Positions 34,187 through 44,453 of a DNA stretch of 64,000 nucleotides are shown here, one piece after another. A program made the translations under genes and the position numbers. The first letter of the stretch is position 1; every line of letters begins with the position of its first letter. Source of the DNA: Marinobacter santoriniensis NKSG1 (lineage in GTDB: Bacteria; Pseudomonadota; Gammaproteobacteria; Pseudomonadales; Oleiphilaceae); assembly GCF_000347775.1 (NCBI RefSeq), contig NZ_APAT01000026.1:62001-126000 (forward strand), given 5' to 3'. A model generated the notes under the pieces. The model saw nothing but the letters and a program-made list of their open reading frames with translations, did no database searches and had not been told where the DNA came from.

Positions 34187-35068
34187 ATGACAGCACTGAA
34201 CGAAGGGTGGTTTACCGAGGTATTCCAGGACCAGGGCACGGCGTTTTCGCTGCAGGTCAAAAAGAAGCTGCACGAGGAACAGACAGCGTTCCAGAAGCTG
34301 GAAATCTACGAAACGGAAACGTTCGGCAATCTGATGGTTCTCGACGGCTGCGTCATGCTCACCACCAGGGACAACTTTCTCTACCACGAGATGATGACCC
34401 ATCCGGCGCTGTTTACCCACCGGGATCCGAAGAAGGTGGTGATCATCGGTGGCGGTGATTGCGGCACCCTCAAGGAAGTCCTCAAACATCCGGGAGTGGA
34501 GGAAGCCTGGCAGGTCGAAATCGATGAGCGGGTCACCCGCATGTCGGAGAAATACTTTCCAGAGCTGTGCGAAGCCAATGACGATCCCCGGGCCAATTTC
34601 TTTTTTGGCGATGGTATCCAGTGGATGCGGGATATCGAACCCGGCAGTGTCGATCTGATCATTATTGACAGTACCGATCCGGTCGGGCCGGCCGAGGGCC
34701 TGTTTGCCCTGGATTTCTATCGTGATGCCATGCTGGCGTTGCGGGAAGGGGGCATCATTGTGCAACAAAGTGAGTCTCCGCTGCTGCATACGGGGACCAT
34801 CATCAAATCCATCCATGAAGATATGCGCAAGGCGGGCTTTGGTCACGTCCAGACGTTGCCGTTTCCTCAGCCTGTGTATCCGACGGGCTGGTGGAGTTGC
34901 ACGATGGCCAGCAAAGACAATCCGCTGCGTTACTTCCGCGAAGAGGATGCCACCAACCGTCCTTTCGTCACCCGCTACTACAACCCCGGCGTGCATCAGG
35001 GGGCGCTGGCGATGCCCCAGTTCATGGTGGACGAACTTGAGGATTACGTGGTCCCCGGCGAGGGCTGA
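34187..35068 (+). CDS. speE: Spermidine synthase
   Basis: Transfers aminopropyl from decarboxylated SAM to putrescine. 293 residues. Signature motifs: MVLDGCVMLTTRDNFLYHEMM, VIIGGGDCGTLKEVLKH (cofactor site), and IDSTDPVGPAEGLF with the catalytic Asp region. The ATG at 34187 gives the family start (NEGWFTEVF). It pairs functionally with the divergent speA: arginine to agmatine to putrescine to spermidine, with the middle steps encoded elsewhere. A strong bidirectional terminator follows at 35086. Confidence 0.96.
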   Translation: MTALNEGWFTEVFQDQGTAFSLQVKKKLHEEQTAFQKLEIYETETFGNLMVLDGCVMLTTRDNFLYHEMMTHPALFTHRDPKKVVIIGGGDCGTLKEVLKHPGVEEAWQVEIDERVTRMSEKYFPELCEANDDPRANFFFGDGIQWMRDIEPGSVDLIIIDSTDPVGPAEGLFALDFYRDAMLALREGGIIVQQSESPLLHTGTIIKSIHEDMRKAGFGHVQTLPFPQPVYPTGWWSCTMASKDNPLRYFREEDATNRPFVTRYYNPGVHQGALAMPQFMVDELEDYVVPGEG

Positions 35069-35085
35069 CGACAAACCGAAATAAA

Positions 35086-35111
35086 AGAGGGGTGCCCGCA
35101 GGCACCCCTCT
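35086..35111. terminator. Bidirectional terminator between speE and amtB
   Basis: AGAGGGGTGCC (35086-35096), loop CGCA, GGCACCCCTCT (35101-35111): an 11-bp perfect stem. TTTGGTTT follows on the plus strand and CTTTTATTT on the minus strand. It lies between the convergent speE and amtB stops and can serve both. Confidence 0.85.
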
Positions 35112-35136
35112 TTGGTTTCTACCGTGTGGTCAACGA

Positions 35137-36408
35137 CTACGGCTTGCCGCTGACAAACTCCGGATAGGCTTCCATACCACACTCGGACAGATCCACACCT
35201 TCGTACTCTTCCTCTTCGGTCACCCGCAGACCCATGACCGCCTTCAGGATACCCCAGACGATCAGGCTTGCTACGAAGACCCAGACGAAGATGGTGATGG
35301 CGCCGATGATCTGGCCGGAGAAGCTGACATCGCCGTTGGTGACCGGCACCAGCAGCAGACCCAGCAGGCCGCAAACACCGTGCACGGAGATCGCACCGAC
35401 CGGATCGTCGATCCGCATCTTGTCCATGGCCACGATGCTCAGGACAACCAGCACGCCGCCCAGGGCACCAAAGATGGTGGCCGTCAGCGCGCTCGGTGTG
35501 GACGGTTCAGCAGTGATCACCACCAGGCCGGCCAGGGCGCCGTTCAGGAGCATGGTCAGGTCGGCCTTGCCGAACATCAGGCGAGCCGTGATCAGGGCAG
35601 CAACCGCACCACCGGCAGCGGCGGTGTTGGTGTTCAGGAAGACCATGGCAACCGAGTTGGCGCTGGCGATATCACCCAGCTTCAGGACGGAACCGCCGTT
35701 GAAGCCGAACCAGCCCATCCACAGGATGAAGGTACCCAGAGTCGCGAGCGGCAGGTTGGCACCCGGGAAGGCGCGAATCTCGCCGTTCGGGCCATACTTG
35801 CCTTTACGGGCACCCAGCAGGAGGACACCGGCAAGCGCTGCCGCTGCACCGGCCATGTGAACGATACCGGAACCGGCAAAGTCACTGAAGCCGAGGTCGC
35901 CGAGGGTGTACATGCCGAATACGGACGCACCGCCCCAGGTCCAGGCACCTTCCATCGGATAGATGAAGCCGGTCATTGCGACTGCGAAGATCAGGAACGC
36001 CCAGAGCTTCATACGCTCGGCGACGGCACCGGAGACGATCGACATGGCGGTCGCCACAAACACGACCTGGAAGAAGAAGTCGGACGCACCGGAGTAGATG
36101 GAGCCGCCTTCGAAGCCACCGTCACGGCCGGCAAAATCGCCGAGGACACTGGCAACATCAACGTCGGCAATGCCCGCGAGGAACACGTTGCCGCCGTACA
36201 TGATGGCGTAACCGCACACCAGGTACATGATGCAGGAAATCGCGAAAAGCGCGACGTTCTTGGTCAGGATCTCAGTGGTGTTCTTGGCACGCACCAGGCC
36301 GGATTCCAGCATGGCAAAGCCAGCGGCCATCCACATGACTAATGCACCGCACACCAGGAAATAGAAGGTGTCTATAGCATACTGCAGTTGAAATACGTTG
36401 CTTTCCAT
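35137..36408 (-). CDS. amtB: Ammonium transporter AmtB
   Basis: Inner-membrane trimeric channel for NH4+/NH3. 423 residues, 11 membrane helices. The two pore histidines are in GIVHMAGAAAAL and ISVHGVCGLLG; ALVMWMAAGFAMLESGLVRAKN marks helix 1-2. There is no cleavable leader, which is common outside the enterobacteria. The acidic C-terminal tail (TEEEEYEG) would contact GlnK. glnK lies 70 nt upstream on the same strand, the classic glnK-amtB pair, so nitrogen control through the sigma-54 promoter at 36929 is expected. Confidence 0.96.
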   Translation of the reverse strand: MESNVFQLQYAIDTFYFLVCGALVMWMAAGFAMLESGLVRAKNTTEILTKNVALFAISCIMYLVCGYAIMYGGNVFLAGIADVDVASVLGDFAGRDGGFEGGSIYSGASDFFFQVVFVATAMSIVSGAVAERMKLWAFLIFAVAMTGFIYPMEGAWTWGGASVFGMYTLGDLGFSDFAGSGIVHMAGAAAALAGVLLLGARKGKYGPNGEIRAFPGANLPLATLGTFILWMGWFGFNGGSVLKLGDIASANSVAMVFLNTNTAAAGGAVAALITARLMFGKADLTMLLNGALAGLVVITAEPSTPSALTATIFGALGGVLVVLSIVAMDKMRIDDPVGAISVHGVCGLLGLLLVPVTNGDVSFSGQIIGAITIFVWVFVASLIVWGILKAVMGLRVTEEEEYEGVDLSECGMEAYPEFVSGKP

Positions 36409-36478
36409 TTGAAGCCCTCCGCACGAGGCTTTTCAGGTTATAAGTTTTGCGTTGGCTGATTCGAAGGTCAGGCCTGAA

Positions 36479-36973
<495 letters not shown>

Positions 36974-36994
36974 TTATATTTTGGTCTCCCCAGT

Positions 36995-37016
36995 TTGGCG
37001 CAGAATGCCGCACCAA
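36995..37016. promoter_or_regulatory. 22-bp inverted repeat upstream of the sigma-54 promoter
   Basis: TTGGCGC and GCACCAA flank an 8-nt centre, an imperfect 22-bp palindrome about 50 bp upstream of the -24 element. Each arm resembles an NtrC half-site, but the pair is arranged back-to-back. It could be an activator site with the A/T tract (36951-36981) as the bend between. Confidence 0.35.
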
Positions 37017-37195
37017 AACAGGGCGAGTCGCCGGGCCGTGGCTCATAATGGAGCGATCCGGTTTTCCGGCTGGGACTATTATATAGCCGACCGGCCACAG
37101 TATGGCAGGCTCTCTGCTGTGATACACTCCCCGGAGTCCGATTCGGCGGCTATAAGCCCCGGAATCCACAGGCTTTGAAACCAGTGAGGTAAAAC

Positions 37196-37450
37196 GTGAA
37201 AGGTCCTCAGGATATCCTTGCCCAGTTGCAGGGCCAGTTTGGCCAGTTTGTCCCCGACATGGCCCGTGCCGCCCGTGAAGACATCGAAACCCAGGCCCGT
37301 GCAACCGTCATGGCGGTGCTGTCCCGCCTCGAGCTGGTGACCCGGGAGGAATTCGAGACCCAGCAGGCGGTGCTGCTCAAGACCCGTGAGAAAGTGGACG
37401 CGCTGGAGAAACGCGTTGCCGAGCTGGAACAGAAGCTCGAGTCCCGCTGA
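37196..37450 (+). CDS. ubiK: Ubiquinone biosynthesis accessory factor UbiK (YqiC)
   Basis: 84 residues. Family start DILAQLQGQFGQFV followed by MARAAREDIETQARATVMAVLSRLELVTREEFETQ, then a C-terminal coiled coil (LKTREKVDALEKRVAELEQKL) that trimerises. With UbiJ it supports the soluble Ubi complex for late ubiquinone steps. GTG 37196 has GAGG 8 nt upstream. comM starts 52 nt downstream on the same strand. Confidence 0.93.
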   Translation: MKGPQDILAQLQGQFGQFVPDMARAAREDIETQARATVMAVLSRLELVTREEFETQQAVLLKTREKVDALEKRVAELEQKLESR

Positions 37451-37502
37451 TTGACCAAACGGCAGACAGGATGTCTGCCCGACTGACCCATGGAAGGAAA
37501 AC

Positions 37503-39035
37503 ATGCTCGCTGTTGTTCACTCCCGCGCCAGTATTGGCGTGTCCGCGCCCGCCGTTACGGTGGAGGTGCATCTCTCCGGCGGCCTGCCCGCCCTGTCGAT
37601 TGTCGGTCTTCCGGAAACCGGTGTCCGTGAAAGCAAGGAGCGCGTGCGCAGTGCACTGCTCAACGCCGGTTTCGAGTTCCCCGCCCGTCGAATAACGATC
37701 AATCTGGGGCCGGCGGATCTGCCCAAAGAAGGCGGCCGCTTCGATCTGCCCATTGCCCTGGGCATCCTTGCCGCGTCCGGGCAGGTTCCGCCCGAGAGCC
37801 TTGCCGATCTCGAATTTGTTGGTGAGCTGGCCCTGGATGGGGCTCTGCGACCGCTCAAGGGTATCCTGCCCGCCGTTCTGGCCGCCCGCAGTGAGGGGCG
37901 GGGCCTTCTCATCCCGCAGGCCAACTCGGGAGAGGCGGCTCTGGCCAGTCGCGGAGACGTCCTTGCGGCCAGTCACATTCTTGCGGTTGTTGAGCACCTG
38001 TCGGGTCGTGCGCGGCTGGTGCCGGTGCCGCGGGCCGACATGGATCGGCCGGAATCCTCCTCTGGGAGTGCTCCGGATCTCAGCGATGTCCGGGGCCAGC
38101 AGGTGCCCCGGAGGGCGCTGGAAGTGGCAGCGGCCGGTGGGCACAACCTTTTGCTGTTCGGCCCGCCGGGCACCGGCAAAAGCATGTTGGCAAGCCGGCT
38201 GCCGGGTATCCTGCCGCCATTGGCCGATGATGCTGCCATGGAAGTCGCCAGTGTGCACTCCGTGGCCGGGGTTCCTGTTCGTGAGGGCGGCTGGCGGGAG
38301 CCGCCGTTCAGGGCGCCCCATCATACGGCGTCCTCCGTGGCGCTGGTTGGGGGTGGTAGCAGTCCCCGACCCGGGGAAATCTCGCTGGCCCATCGGGGCG
38401 TATTGTTCCTCGATGAGTTGCCGGAGTTTGAGCGTCGCGTCCTGGAGGTTTTGCGAGAGCCGATGGAGACCGGCGAAATCGCGATCAGTCGGGCCGCCCG
38501 GCAGGTGCGTTTCCCGGCCCGCTTTCAGGTGATTGCTGCGATGAACCCGTGCCCCTGCGGCTACAGTGGCCATCCTTCCGTCGAATGCCAGTGTTCGCCG
38601 GCCCAGGTCCTGCGCTACCGCTCTAAAATATCGGGCCCGCTTCTGGATCGGTTCGATCTCCATGTGGAGGTTCCGGTGCAGGAAGGCTCAATGCTGATGC
38701 AATCCGCCGAAGACGGCGAAAGCAGTGCCTCGGTTCGTGATCGGGTGATCGCGGCCCGGGGCCGACAGGCAAAACGTGGAGTGGTCAATGCCGAGCTGTC
38801 CGGTCGGGCCCTGCAAAACGCGTGTCGCCTGGATGACAGCAGCGAACAACTTCTGACCTCCGCGATGGAGCGGCTGGGATTGTCGGCTCGCGCACTGCAC
38901 CGGATTCTCAGGCTGGCCCGCACACTGGCGGATCTCGCCGGAGCGGACCAGGTGGCTCAGTCGCACCTGGTCGAAGCATTGGGGTATCGGCAGCTTGATC
39001 GTCAGCGGGGGGCGTCTTCGGCGGTTTCCTCCTGA
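37503..39035 (+). CDS. comM: YifB/ComM family Mg-chelatase-like AAA+ ATPase
   Basis: 510 residues. N-terminal Lon-like domain (residues 1-170, SRASIGVSAPAVTVEVHLSG), then an AAA+ domain with Walker A GPPGTGKSM, the Mg-chelatase-like region FRAPHHTASSVALVGGG, Walker B LFLDELPEF, a cysteine cluster (NPCPCGYSG, VECQCSP) and a C-terminal helical domain. ComM is a hexameric branch-migration helicase that helps integrate DNA during natural transformation. The pilT and pilU genes in this window fit a possible competence role, but that is inference. Confidence 0.93.
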   Translation: MLAVVHSRASIGVSAPAVTVEVHLSGGLPALSIVGLPETGVRESKERVRSALLNAGFEFPARRITINLGPADLPKEGGRFDLPIALGILAASGQVPPESLADLEFVGELALDGALRPLKGILPAVLAARSEGRGLLIPQANSGEAALASRGDVLAASHILAVVEHLSGRARLVPVPRADMDRPESSSGSAPDLSDVRGQQVPRRALEVAAAGGHNLLLFGPPGTGKSMLASRLPGILPPLADDAAMEVASVHSVAGVPVREGGWREPPFRAPHHTASSVALVGGGSSPRPGEISLAHRGVLFLDELPEFERRVLEVLREPMETGEIAISRAARQVRFPARFQVIAAMNPCPCGYSGHPSVECQCSPAQVLRYRSKISGPLLDRFDLHVEVPVQEGSMLMQSAEDGESSASVRDRVIAARGRQAKRGVVNAELSGRALQNACRLDDSSEQLLTSAMERLGLSARALHRILRLARTLADLAGADQVAQSHLVEALGYRQLDRQRGASSAVSS

Positions 39036-39096
39036 CCGGGCACACTCTGGTAAACTGGTGTCATCGTAAGAATCGCAACCCGCGTAAGGACCTGAA

Positions 39097-39828
39097 ATGA
39101 CTGACAAGAACGAACCGCAGGAAAAGACCGAGGTCGCGGATTCGCCCGTTACCACGCGTCGGGGTGTACGCAGTTTTGTGCTTCGGCAGGGGCGAATGAC
39201 CGAGGGGCAGAAAAAGGCGTTTGATCGGGGCTGGGCGAAATACGGCCTTAGCCGGGAAGACGGCATGATCGATCCGAGGGAAGTGTTCGGCCGGGATGCG
39301 ATGCTCAATCTCGAGATCGGGTTCGGGATGGGCAAATCCCTGGCAGACATGGCGGAAGCGGCGCCTGAGCAGGACTTCATCGGCGTCGAGGTGCATCTGC
39401 CGGGCGTCGGCGCCCTGCTCAAGGAAATCGAAGAACGCGGCCTCGAAAATGTGCGGATCTACAATATTGATGCGAACGACGTGATCGATCTGTGCCTGCC
39501 CGATGCCTGTCTGGATCGCGTGATGGTCTTTTTTCCCGATCCCTGGCCGAAGAAGAAACACCACAAACGCCGTCTGGTGCAGTCCGAATTTGTCCAGCGA
39601 ATCCGGCACAAGTTGCGGGTGGGTGGCATTTTGCATCTGGCCACAGACTGGGAGAACTACGCTGAGCACATGATGGAAGTCATGGGTGAGGCGGAAGGTT
39701 TTGCCAACTCACAGGGCGTGGGAGAGTATTCCCCGCGTCCCGATGACCGGCCCATCACCAAGTTCGAGAAACGGGGTGAGCGTCTGGGGCACGGCGTCTG
39801 GGACCTCGTGTTTCACCGCACCAACTGA
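39097..39828 (+). CDS. trmB: tRNA (guanine-N7-)-methyltransferase
   Basis: Methylates G46 of tRNAs with SAM. 243 residues. SAM motif [14 protein letters not shown]; the catalytic/tRNA-binding [16 protein letters not shown] is diagnostic of TrmB, and [13 protein letters not shown] lies near the end. The N-terminal ~25 residues are a polar tail before [14 protein letters not shown]. It lies 61 nt after comM and ends 10 nt before the convergent membrane-protein gene. Confidence 0.96.
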   Translation: MTDKNEPQEKTEVADSPVTTRRGVRSFVLRQGRMTEGQKKAFDRGWAKYGLSREDGMIDPREVFGRDAMLNLEIGFGMGKSLADMAEAAPEQDFIGVEVHLPGVGALLKEIEERGLENVRIYNIDANDVIDLCLPDACLDRVMVFFPDPWPKKKHHKRRLVQSEFVQRIRHKLRVGGILHLATDWENYAEHMMEVMGEAEGFANSQGVGEYSPRPDDRPITKFEKRGERLGHGVWDLVFHRTN

Positions 39829-39838
39829 ACAGTAGGGG

Positions 39839-40372
39839 TCAGCCTGGCGCGATCGGATGGCGCCGGGCGGCTCGTATGATGACCAGGCCGGCGATGCCGA
39901 GAGTCAGGCCGGTGAACTTGATCAGGGCGCAGAAGGTGGCGGACAGGCTGACCACATCCGTGGGTGGGTTGAAGTTGTTCAGCAAAAGGACATTTTCCAG
40001 AAGATCCCCGATGCCTGCCGCGACGAACAGGGCCCGGACCCACCGGGCCACCATGCGCTCCCGGACGCCGGGGCGGTCACGCATGAAGTGCCGGGTCAGG
40101 CTCAGGAACGCCATGACGTAGACACCGATAAAAACAAAATCCAGCCAGAGTGATACCTGGGCCCAGGCCTGGCCGTCAGAGCGCCAGCTGCGCAGAATGG
40201 CATGGGCCTGATCGGCGGTGGCGGCCAGCTGAAAGCTGACAATACCCTGTGGCGCCGACGCGGTCTGCAGCGGCTGATTGATGACCAACAGGGCGGCCAG
40301 AAGTATGACGGCCGAAAACAGGTTGGTCTTGAGGGCCTTGGACATGGTGCCCCACCCGGTCGGCAGATCCAT
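39839..40372 (-). CDS. Unknown membrane protein, four helices
   Basis: 177 residues with about four membrane segments (LFSAVILLAALLVI; VSLWLDFVFIGVYVMAFLSL; a middle segment near ALFVAAGIGDLLENVLLL; and FTGLTLGIAGLVII). Not recognised. Start: ATG 40372 overlaps the hemW stop as TAATG, which suggests coupled translation; an internal ATG at 40345 (MSKALKTN) would give a more usual N-terminus but has no clear Shine-Dalgarno. It is the last gene of the metX-hemW group. The GDLLEN motif in helix 3 is notable but has no known meaning. Confidence 0.75.
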   Translation of the reverse strand: MDLPTGWGTMSKALKTNLFSAVILLAALLVINQPLQTASAPQGIVSFQLAATADQAHAILRSWRSDGQAWAQVSLWLDFVFIGVYVMAFLSLTRHFMRDRPGVRERMVARWVRALFVAAGIGDLLENVLLLNNFNPPTDVVSLSATFCALIKFTGLTLGIAGLVIIRAARRHPIAPG

Positions 40373-41520
40373 TACAAAAATCGCTCCAGCAGGCTGTTCA
40401 GATAGCGCTGGCCCAACTCTGTGGCCTGAAGGCGCCCCCGTTCCAGCAGGTTTTCTCGTCTCAGTTCTTCAAGTTTTACTCCAACTGACCTCAGCGGTAA
40501 ACCCGTACGTTCGACGAACAGTGATTCCTCGACGCCGTGTTTTAGGCGAAGTGTGTTCATCAGGAATTCCAGGGCCCGTTCGTCCGGGGCAATAGCCTCC
40601 GAGCCGGCGGTGCGGCTTCCGATGCGTCCCAGGTAGGCGTCAGGCTGCCGGGTTTTCCAGTAACGGCGGATGCTGCCGTCGGGCAGGCTGATTTTTCCGT
40701 GTGCCCCTGCGCCGAGGGCCAGGTAATCGCCGAACGTCCAGTAATTGAGATTGTGCCGGGAGGCGCGCTCTGGCCGGCTCCAGGCAGAGACTTCGTAATC
40801 GTCAAATCCGTGTTCGCGAAGCAGCGCAGATCCCGCCTGGTAGATGTCCCAGAGCCGATCGTCGTCGGGGAGATCGGGCGGTCGGCTGAAAAACTCCGTA
40901 TTCGGTTCGAGGGTGAGCTGGTACCAGGAAATGTGCGGTGGCTGATGGTCCAGCGCAGCCTTGAGATCCGCAAGGGCCTGCTCCGGAGTCTGATCCGGCA
41001 GGCCGTGCATGAGATCCAGATTGAAGTTGTCGAAGCCTGCGGCGCGCGCGGTATCTGCGGCGCGATGGGCAGCTTCCGGATCGTGGATGCGCCCCAGTGT
41101 GCGCAACTGTCCTGGATCGAAACTCTGGACGCCGATCGACAGGCGGTTGATGCCTGCTTCGCGAAACGCATTGAATCGGGCCTGTTCGACCGTCCCGGGA
41201 TTCGCCTCGAGCGTGATTTCTGCGTCCGGGGCAATGGTGAGCCGCTTCCGGAGTGCTTCGAACAGACGAAAATAAAAGTCCCCGCTCATCAGTGATGGGG
41301 TCCCGCCGCCAATGAAGATGGTTTCGATGGGCCGGTCACCGGCGAAGGAAAGATCCTGTTCCAGGTCTTCGATCAGGGCCTGCAGGTAAGCCTGCTCGGG
41401 AATGTCGCCCTTCTGAGCGTGGGAATTGAAGTCGCAGTAGGGGCATTTGCGCACGCACCAGGGCACATGTACGTAAAGGCTCAGGGGCGGGGCAACCGCC
41501 ACGGCGGAGGTGGCGGTCAT
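40372..41520 (-). CDS. hemW: Radical SAM heme chaperone HemW
   Basis: 382 residues. The 4Fe-4S/SAM motif Cys-x3-Cys-x2-Cys is in PWCVRKCPYCDFNSH; GGGTPSLMS, LSIGVQSFDPGQL and DLMHGLPDQTPEQAL follow. Often annotated as an oxygen-independent coproporphyrinogen oxidase, but the YxxxC/N-terminal features of HemN are absent and HemW binds heme for transfer. ATG 41520 has GGAG and lies 4 nt after the rdgB stop, so the genes are tightly linked. Confidence 0.94.
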   Translation of the reverse strand: MTATSAVAVAPPLSLYVHVPWCVRKCPYCDFNSHAQKGDIPEQAYLQALIEDLEQDLSFAGDRPIETIFIGGGTPSLMSGDFYFRLFEALRKRLTIAPDAEITLEANPGTVEQARFNAFREAGINRLSIGVQSFDPGQLRTLGRIHDPEAAHRAADTARAAGFDNFNLDLMHGLPDQTPEQALADLKAALDHQPPHISWYQLTLEPNTEFFSRPPDLPDDDRLWDIYQAGSALLREHGFDDYEVSAWSRPERASRHNLNYWTFGDYLALGAGAHGKISLPDGSIRRYWKTRQPDAYLGRIGSRTAGSEAIAPDERALEFLMNTLRLKHGVEESLFVERTGLPLRSVGVKLEELRRENLLERGRLQATELGQRYLNSLLERFL

Positions 41521-41524
41521 GCCG

Positions 41525-42124
41525 TCAACGCTCCTCCGTCAGGTGTTCGATCAGTTGGGCGAGGGCGCGTCCCCGGTGACCAATGCGGCCCTTTTCTTCC
41601 CGCGAGAGCTCGGCGGCGCTGCAGCCGTGCTCTGGGACGAGGAAAACCGGATCGTAGCCGAATCCGCCCGTACCCTGTCGCGCCCTGAGAATGCTGCCGG
41701 GCCAACGCCCATGGCAGATGATGGGGGTGGGATCGTCCGCGTGCCTGAGAAAAACCAGAACACAGTGGAACTGGGCGCCGCGTTGATCGTCCGGCACGTT
41801 CTCGAGCGCCTCCAGCAGGGCATCGATGTTCTCATCATCGGTCGCGCTGTCGCCGGCAAAGCGGGCGGATCGGACTCCTGGCAATCCGCCAAGCGCGTCC
41901 ACGGCGATACCACTGTCGTCGGCCAGCGCAGGAAGCCCGGTTTCCCGGGCGGCGTGGCGCGCCTTGAGTATGGCGTTCTCGACAAACGTGACGGCGGGTT
42001 CCTCGGCTTCCCCAACGCCCAGTTCTCCCTGAGCCACAGGTTGCAGCCCAAGAGGCGCAAGCAGTTCCGTCAATTCGGCAATTTTGCCCCGGTTATTACT
42101 GGCGATGACGAGTCTGTCGGTCAT
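41525..42124 (-). CDS. rdgB: dITP/XTP pyrophosphatase
   Basis: Removes non-canonical purine nucleotides (ITP, dITP, XTP), preventing their incorporation into DNA. 199 residues, normal. [11 protein letters not shown] is the N-terminal triphosphate-binding motif; [14 protein letters not shown] and FGYDPVF are the other signatures. ATG 42124 lies 4 nt after the DUF4426 stop; a longer frame from 42154 overlaps that gene without added similarity. Confidence 0.96.
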   Translation of the reverse strand: MTDRLVIASNNRGKIAELTELLAPLGLQPVAQGELGVGEAEEPAVTFVENAILKARHAARETGLPALADDSGIAVDALGGLPGVRSARFAGDSATDDENIDALLEALENVPDDQRGAQFHCVLVFLRHADDPTPIICHGRWPGSILRARQGTGGFGYDPVFLVPEHGCSAAELSREEKGRIGHRGRALAQLIEHLTEER

Positions 42125-42128
42125 GGGC

Positions 42129-42581
42129 TCAGTCGCTGAACAGAGTGTGGGCAAAACGCACGGTCAGATCCTGCTGTAACCCGGCGGGACGGGCCGTGAT
42201 GTTGAATGTCATCAGCTCGCCGGAGTTGTATTGGTACTGGGCCAGGAAGTAGACGGCGTCGCCTTCCTCGATGCGCCGGAATGCCAGGAAATTGACCTGT
42301 TGGATGTCATTGCTGACCTTGCCTTCCACCTGGCCGGTAACCGGCTTGAGGGAGCCATTGTCCTGTTCCTTCATGATGGCAATGTTGATCAGGCCGATGC
42401 CCTTGCTGCGCTGAAGATCGTTGGCCTGCGCCACCTCAGGCGACAGGAAGGTGCTGGGCAGAACACTCCAGTGCACCTGGTAGTCGCCGAAATCCTTGGA
42501 GCCGGCGGCCTGGGACGGCAGGGCGATCGCGAACAGCATGAGTGCGATCAGTGTTCTGGCAAAGGCTTGGATGGTGTTCAT
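42129..42581 (-). CDS. DUF4426 exported protein
   Basis: 150 residues with a signal peptide ([19 protein letters not shown], cleavage near residue 25). The mature part opens [20 protein letters not shown] and continues with [11 protein letters not shown] and [18 protein letters not shown]; this is the DUF4426 family, found between metW and rdgB in pseudomonads as here. Periplasmic, function unknown. ATG 42581 has GGAG with an 8-nt spacer; a longer frame from 42776 lies inside metW and is rejected. Confidence 0.9.
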   Translation of the reverse strand: MNTIQAFARTLIALMLFAIALPSQAAGSKDFGDYQVHWSVLPSTFLSPEVAQANDLQRSKGIGLINIAIMKEQDNGSLKPVTGQVEGKVSNDIQQVNFLAFRRIEEGDAVYFLAQYQYNSGELMTFNITARPAGLQQDLTVRFAHTLFSD

Positions 42582-42586
42582 CAGGA

Positions 42587-43189
42587 TCACTCCTCTTCCC
42601 GGGAAATACGGTAAATGGCGATCTCGCCAAGCAGGTTGGGCCACAGTCGGGCGAGCCAGCTGTTCTGGTGCTGGCCGTCGACCACCCGCCGGCTTCGGAT
42701 GCGAATGCCTTTCTGGCGACACAGGGCCTCGAAATCCTTGAAGGTACAGAGCCGGATATTCGGCGTGTTGTACCACTTGTACGGCAGCGCCTCTGACTCG
42801 GGCATCCGGCCGCTGAGTGCCAGCCCCCAGCGCAGGCGCCAGTGGGCAAAGTTGGGAAACGTGACGATGCCTTCGCTGCCCACCCTGAGCATCTCATCCA
42901 GCACTTTGTCCGGTCTCCGGACGGCCTGCAGGGCCTGGGTCATCAATACGATATCGAACATGGCGTCGTCAAAGTTCTCCAGCCCCTGAGTGTCCAGGTT
43001 CTGCTCAATGACGGAAACGCCACGGCCCATACACGTCGTGATGTGATCCGGATTGATCTCAAGACCAAATCCCGTGGCCTGGCGCTCGCGCTGCAGGTAA
43101 TCGAGCAGGGTGCCATCACCACAACCAAGATCGAGAACGTGGTCTCCCGGTTTGATCCACTGCTGGATGATTTCCAGGTCCGGTCTCAT
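42587..43189 (-). CDS. metW: Methionine biosynthesis protein MetW
   Basis: 200 residues, SAM-methyltransferase fold with [15 protein letters not shown] at residues 17-31 and [22 protein letters not shown]. MetW binds and stimulates MetX in proteobacteria that use this route. It overlaps metX by 4 nt (ATGA), keeping the two in balance, and is followed 5 nt later by DUF4426. Confidence 0.94.
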   Translation of the reverse strand: MRPDLEIIQQWIKPGDHVLDLGCGDGTLLDYLQRERQATGFGLEINPDHITTCMGRGVSVIEQNLDTQGLENFDDAMFDIVLMTQALQAVRRPDKVLDEMLRVGSEGIVTFPNFAHWRLRWGLALSGRMPESEALPYKWYNTPNIRLCTFKDFEALCRQKGIRIRSRRVVDGQHQNSWLARLWPNLLGEIAIYRISREEE

Positions 43190-44334
43190 GCGCCCACCTC
43201 CCGTGCCACTCGATCCATATACGCGGTAAACACGTCGGTGTATCTCGGTGTGGGGATCAGGAAGGCGTCGTGGCCCCAGGGCGCGTCGATCTCTGCATAA
43301 CTGACTTTCTTCCTCGCGGAGATCATGGCGTTGACCAGCTCTTCGGAGCGTTCCGGTGCGAAACGCCAGTCCGTGCTGAAGGACAGTACCAGAAATTCAC
43401 AGCTGGCCCGGGCGATCGCGCGGGACAGGTCGCCACCGTGATCGTAGGCGGGATCGAAGTAATCCAGGGCGCGGGTCATCAGCAGGTAGGTATTGGCATC
43501 GAAGGACTCGGAAAACCGCTCGCCCTGGTAGCGCAGATAGCTCTCCACCTGGAACTCGGCATCGTAACCGAACTTGTAGGCCTCTTCGCGAAGCTCCCGT
43601 CCGAACTTTTCCCCCATGGAGGCGTCCGAAAGGTAGGTAATATGACCCACCATGCGGGCAAGCATCAGCCCCCTGCGGGGTACGATGTTGAAATCGTAGT
43701 AACGCCCGTCGTGGAATTCCCGGTCTGACGTGATCGCCTGGCGGGCGACCTCGTTGAACGCAATGTTCTGGGCCGTCAGGCGTGGGGTGGACGCGATGAC
43801 CACGGAGTGTCGCAGTCGGTCCGGATAATCCAGGCTCCACTGTAGGGCCTGCATCCCGCCCAAGGAACCACCCACAACCGCAGCCCAGCACTGGATCCCC
43901 AGGCGGTCCGCCAGCAGCGACTGGCTCTTTACCCAGTCGCCGACGGTAATGACGGGAAAATCCGGACCATAGGGCTTGTTGGTAGCCGGGTTGAGGCTGT
44001 TCGGCCCGGTACTGCCGTGACACCCCCCGAGGTTATTCAGGGACACCACAAAAAAACGGTCGGTGTCGATCGGTTTGCCCGGCCCGATGCAGCTGTCCCA
44101 CCAGCCCGGCTTACGGTCTTCCATGCTGTGATAGCCCGCGGCATGGTGGTGTCCACTCAGGGCATGACAGATCAATACCGCATTGCTGGCGTCGTCGTTC
44201 AGTTCCCCGTAGGTTTCCACGACCAGGTCGTAGCTCTCCAGGGTCTGACCGCAGGCCAGTTCAATGGGCGTGTCAAAATGATAAGACTGCGGGGTGACTA
44301 TCCCGACAGAATCCGCGGGGAGGGAATCGGGCAT
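43186..44334 (-). CDS. metX: Homoserine O-succinyl/acetyltransferase MetX
   Basis: First committed step of methionine synthesis: acylation of homoserine. 382 residues, alpha/beta hydrolase fold with the nucleophile Ser in [12 protein letters not shown], catalytic Asp in FSTDWRFAP and His in WGHDAFL. Pairing with MetW points to the succinyl-CoA-using group seen in pseudomonads, but the acyl donor cannot be proved from sequence. ATG 44334 gives a 382-residue protein; a start at 44394 would add 20 residues of no similarity. Confidence 0.95.
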   Translation of the reverse strand: MPDSLPADSVGIVTPQSYHFDTPIELACGQTLESYDLVVETYGELNDDASNAVLICHALSGHHHAAGYHSMEDRKPGWWDSCIGPGKPIDTDRFFVVSLNNLGGCHGSTGPNSLNPATNKPYGPDFPVITVGDWVKSQSLLADRLGIQCWAAVVGGSLGGMQALQWSLDYPDRLRHSVVIASTPRLTAQNIAFNEVARQAITSDREFHDGRYYDFNIVPRRGLMLARMVGHITYLSDASMGEKFGRELREEAYKFGYDAEFQVESYLRYQGERFSESFDANTYLLMTRALDYFDPAYDHGGDLSRAIARASCEFLVLSFSTDWRFAPERSEELVNAMISARKKVSYAEIDAPWGHDAFLIPTPRYTDVFTAYMDRVAREVGA

Positions 44335-44453
44335 CGGCGCGACAGGTTCCTGGTTCGATCCATAATATCTGGGCCGACGATCGCAAAAAGCCATCGCCAG
44401 CCCAGCAGTTTATAGTCGGGTGGGGATGGCTGCAACCGATGCCCCGGGGCCGA

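Noticed and set aside
35092..36342. 416-codon plus-strand frame
   Set aside because: Antisense to amtB and begins in its terminator; composition is artefactual.
37377..38663. 428-codon minus-strand frame
   Set aside because: Antisense to comM; no domain recognised.
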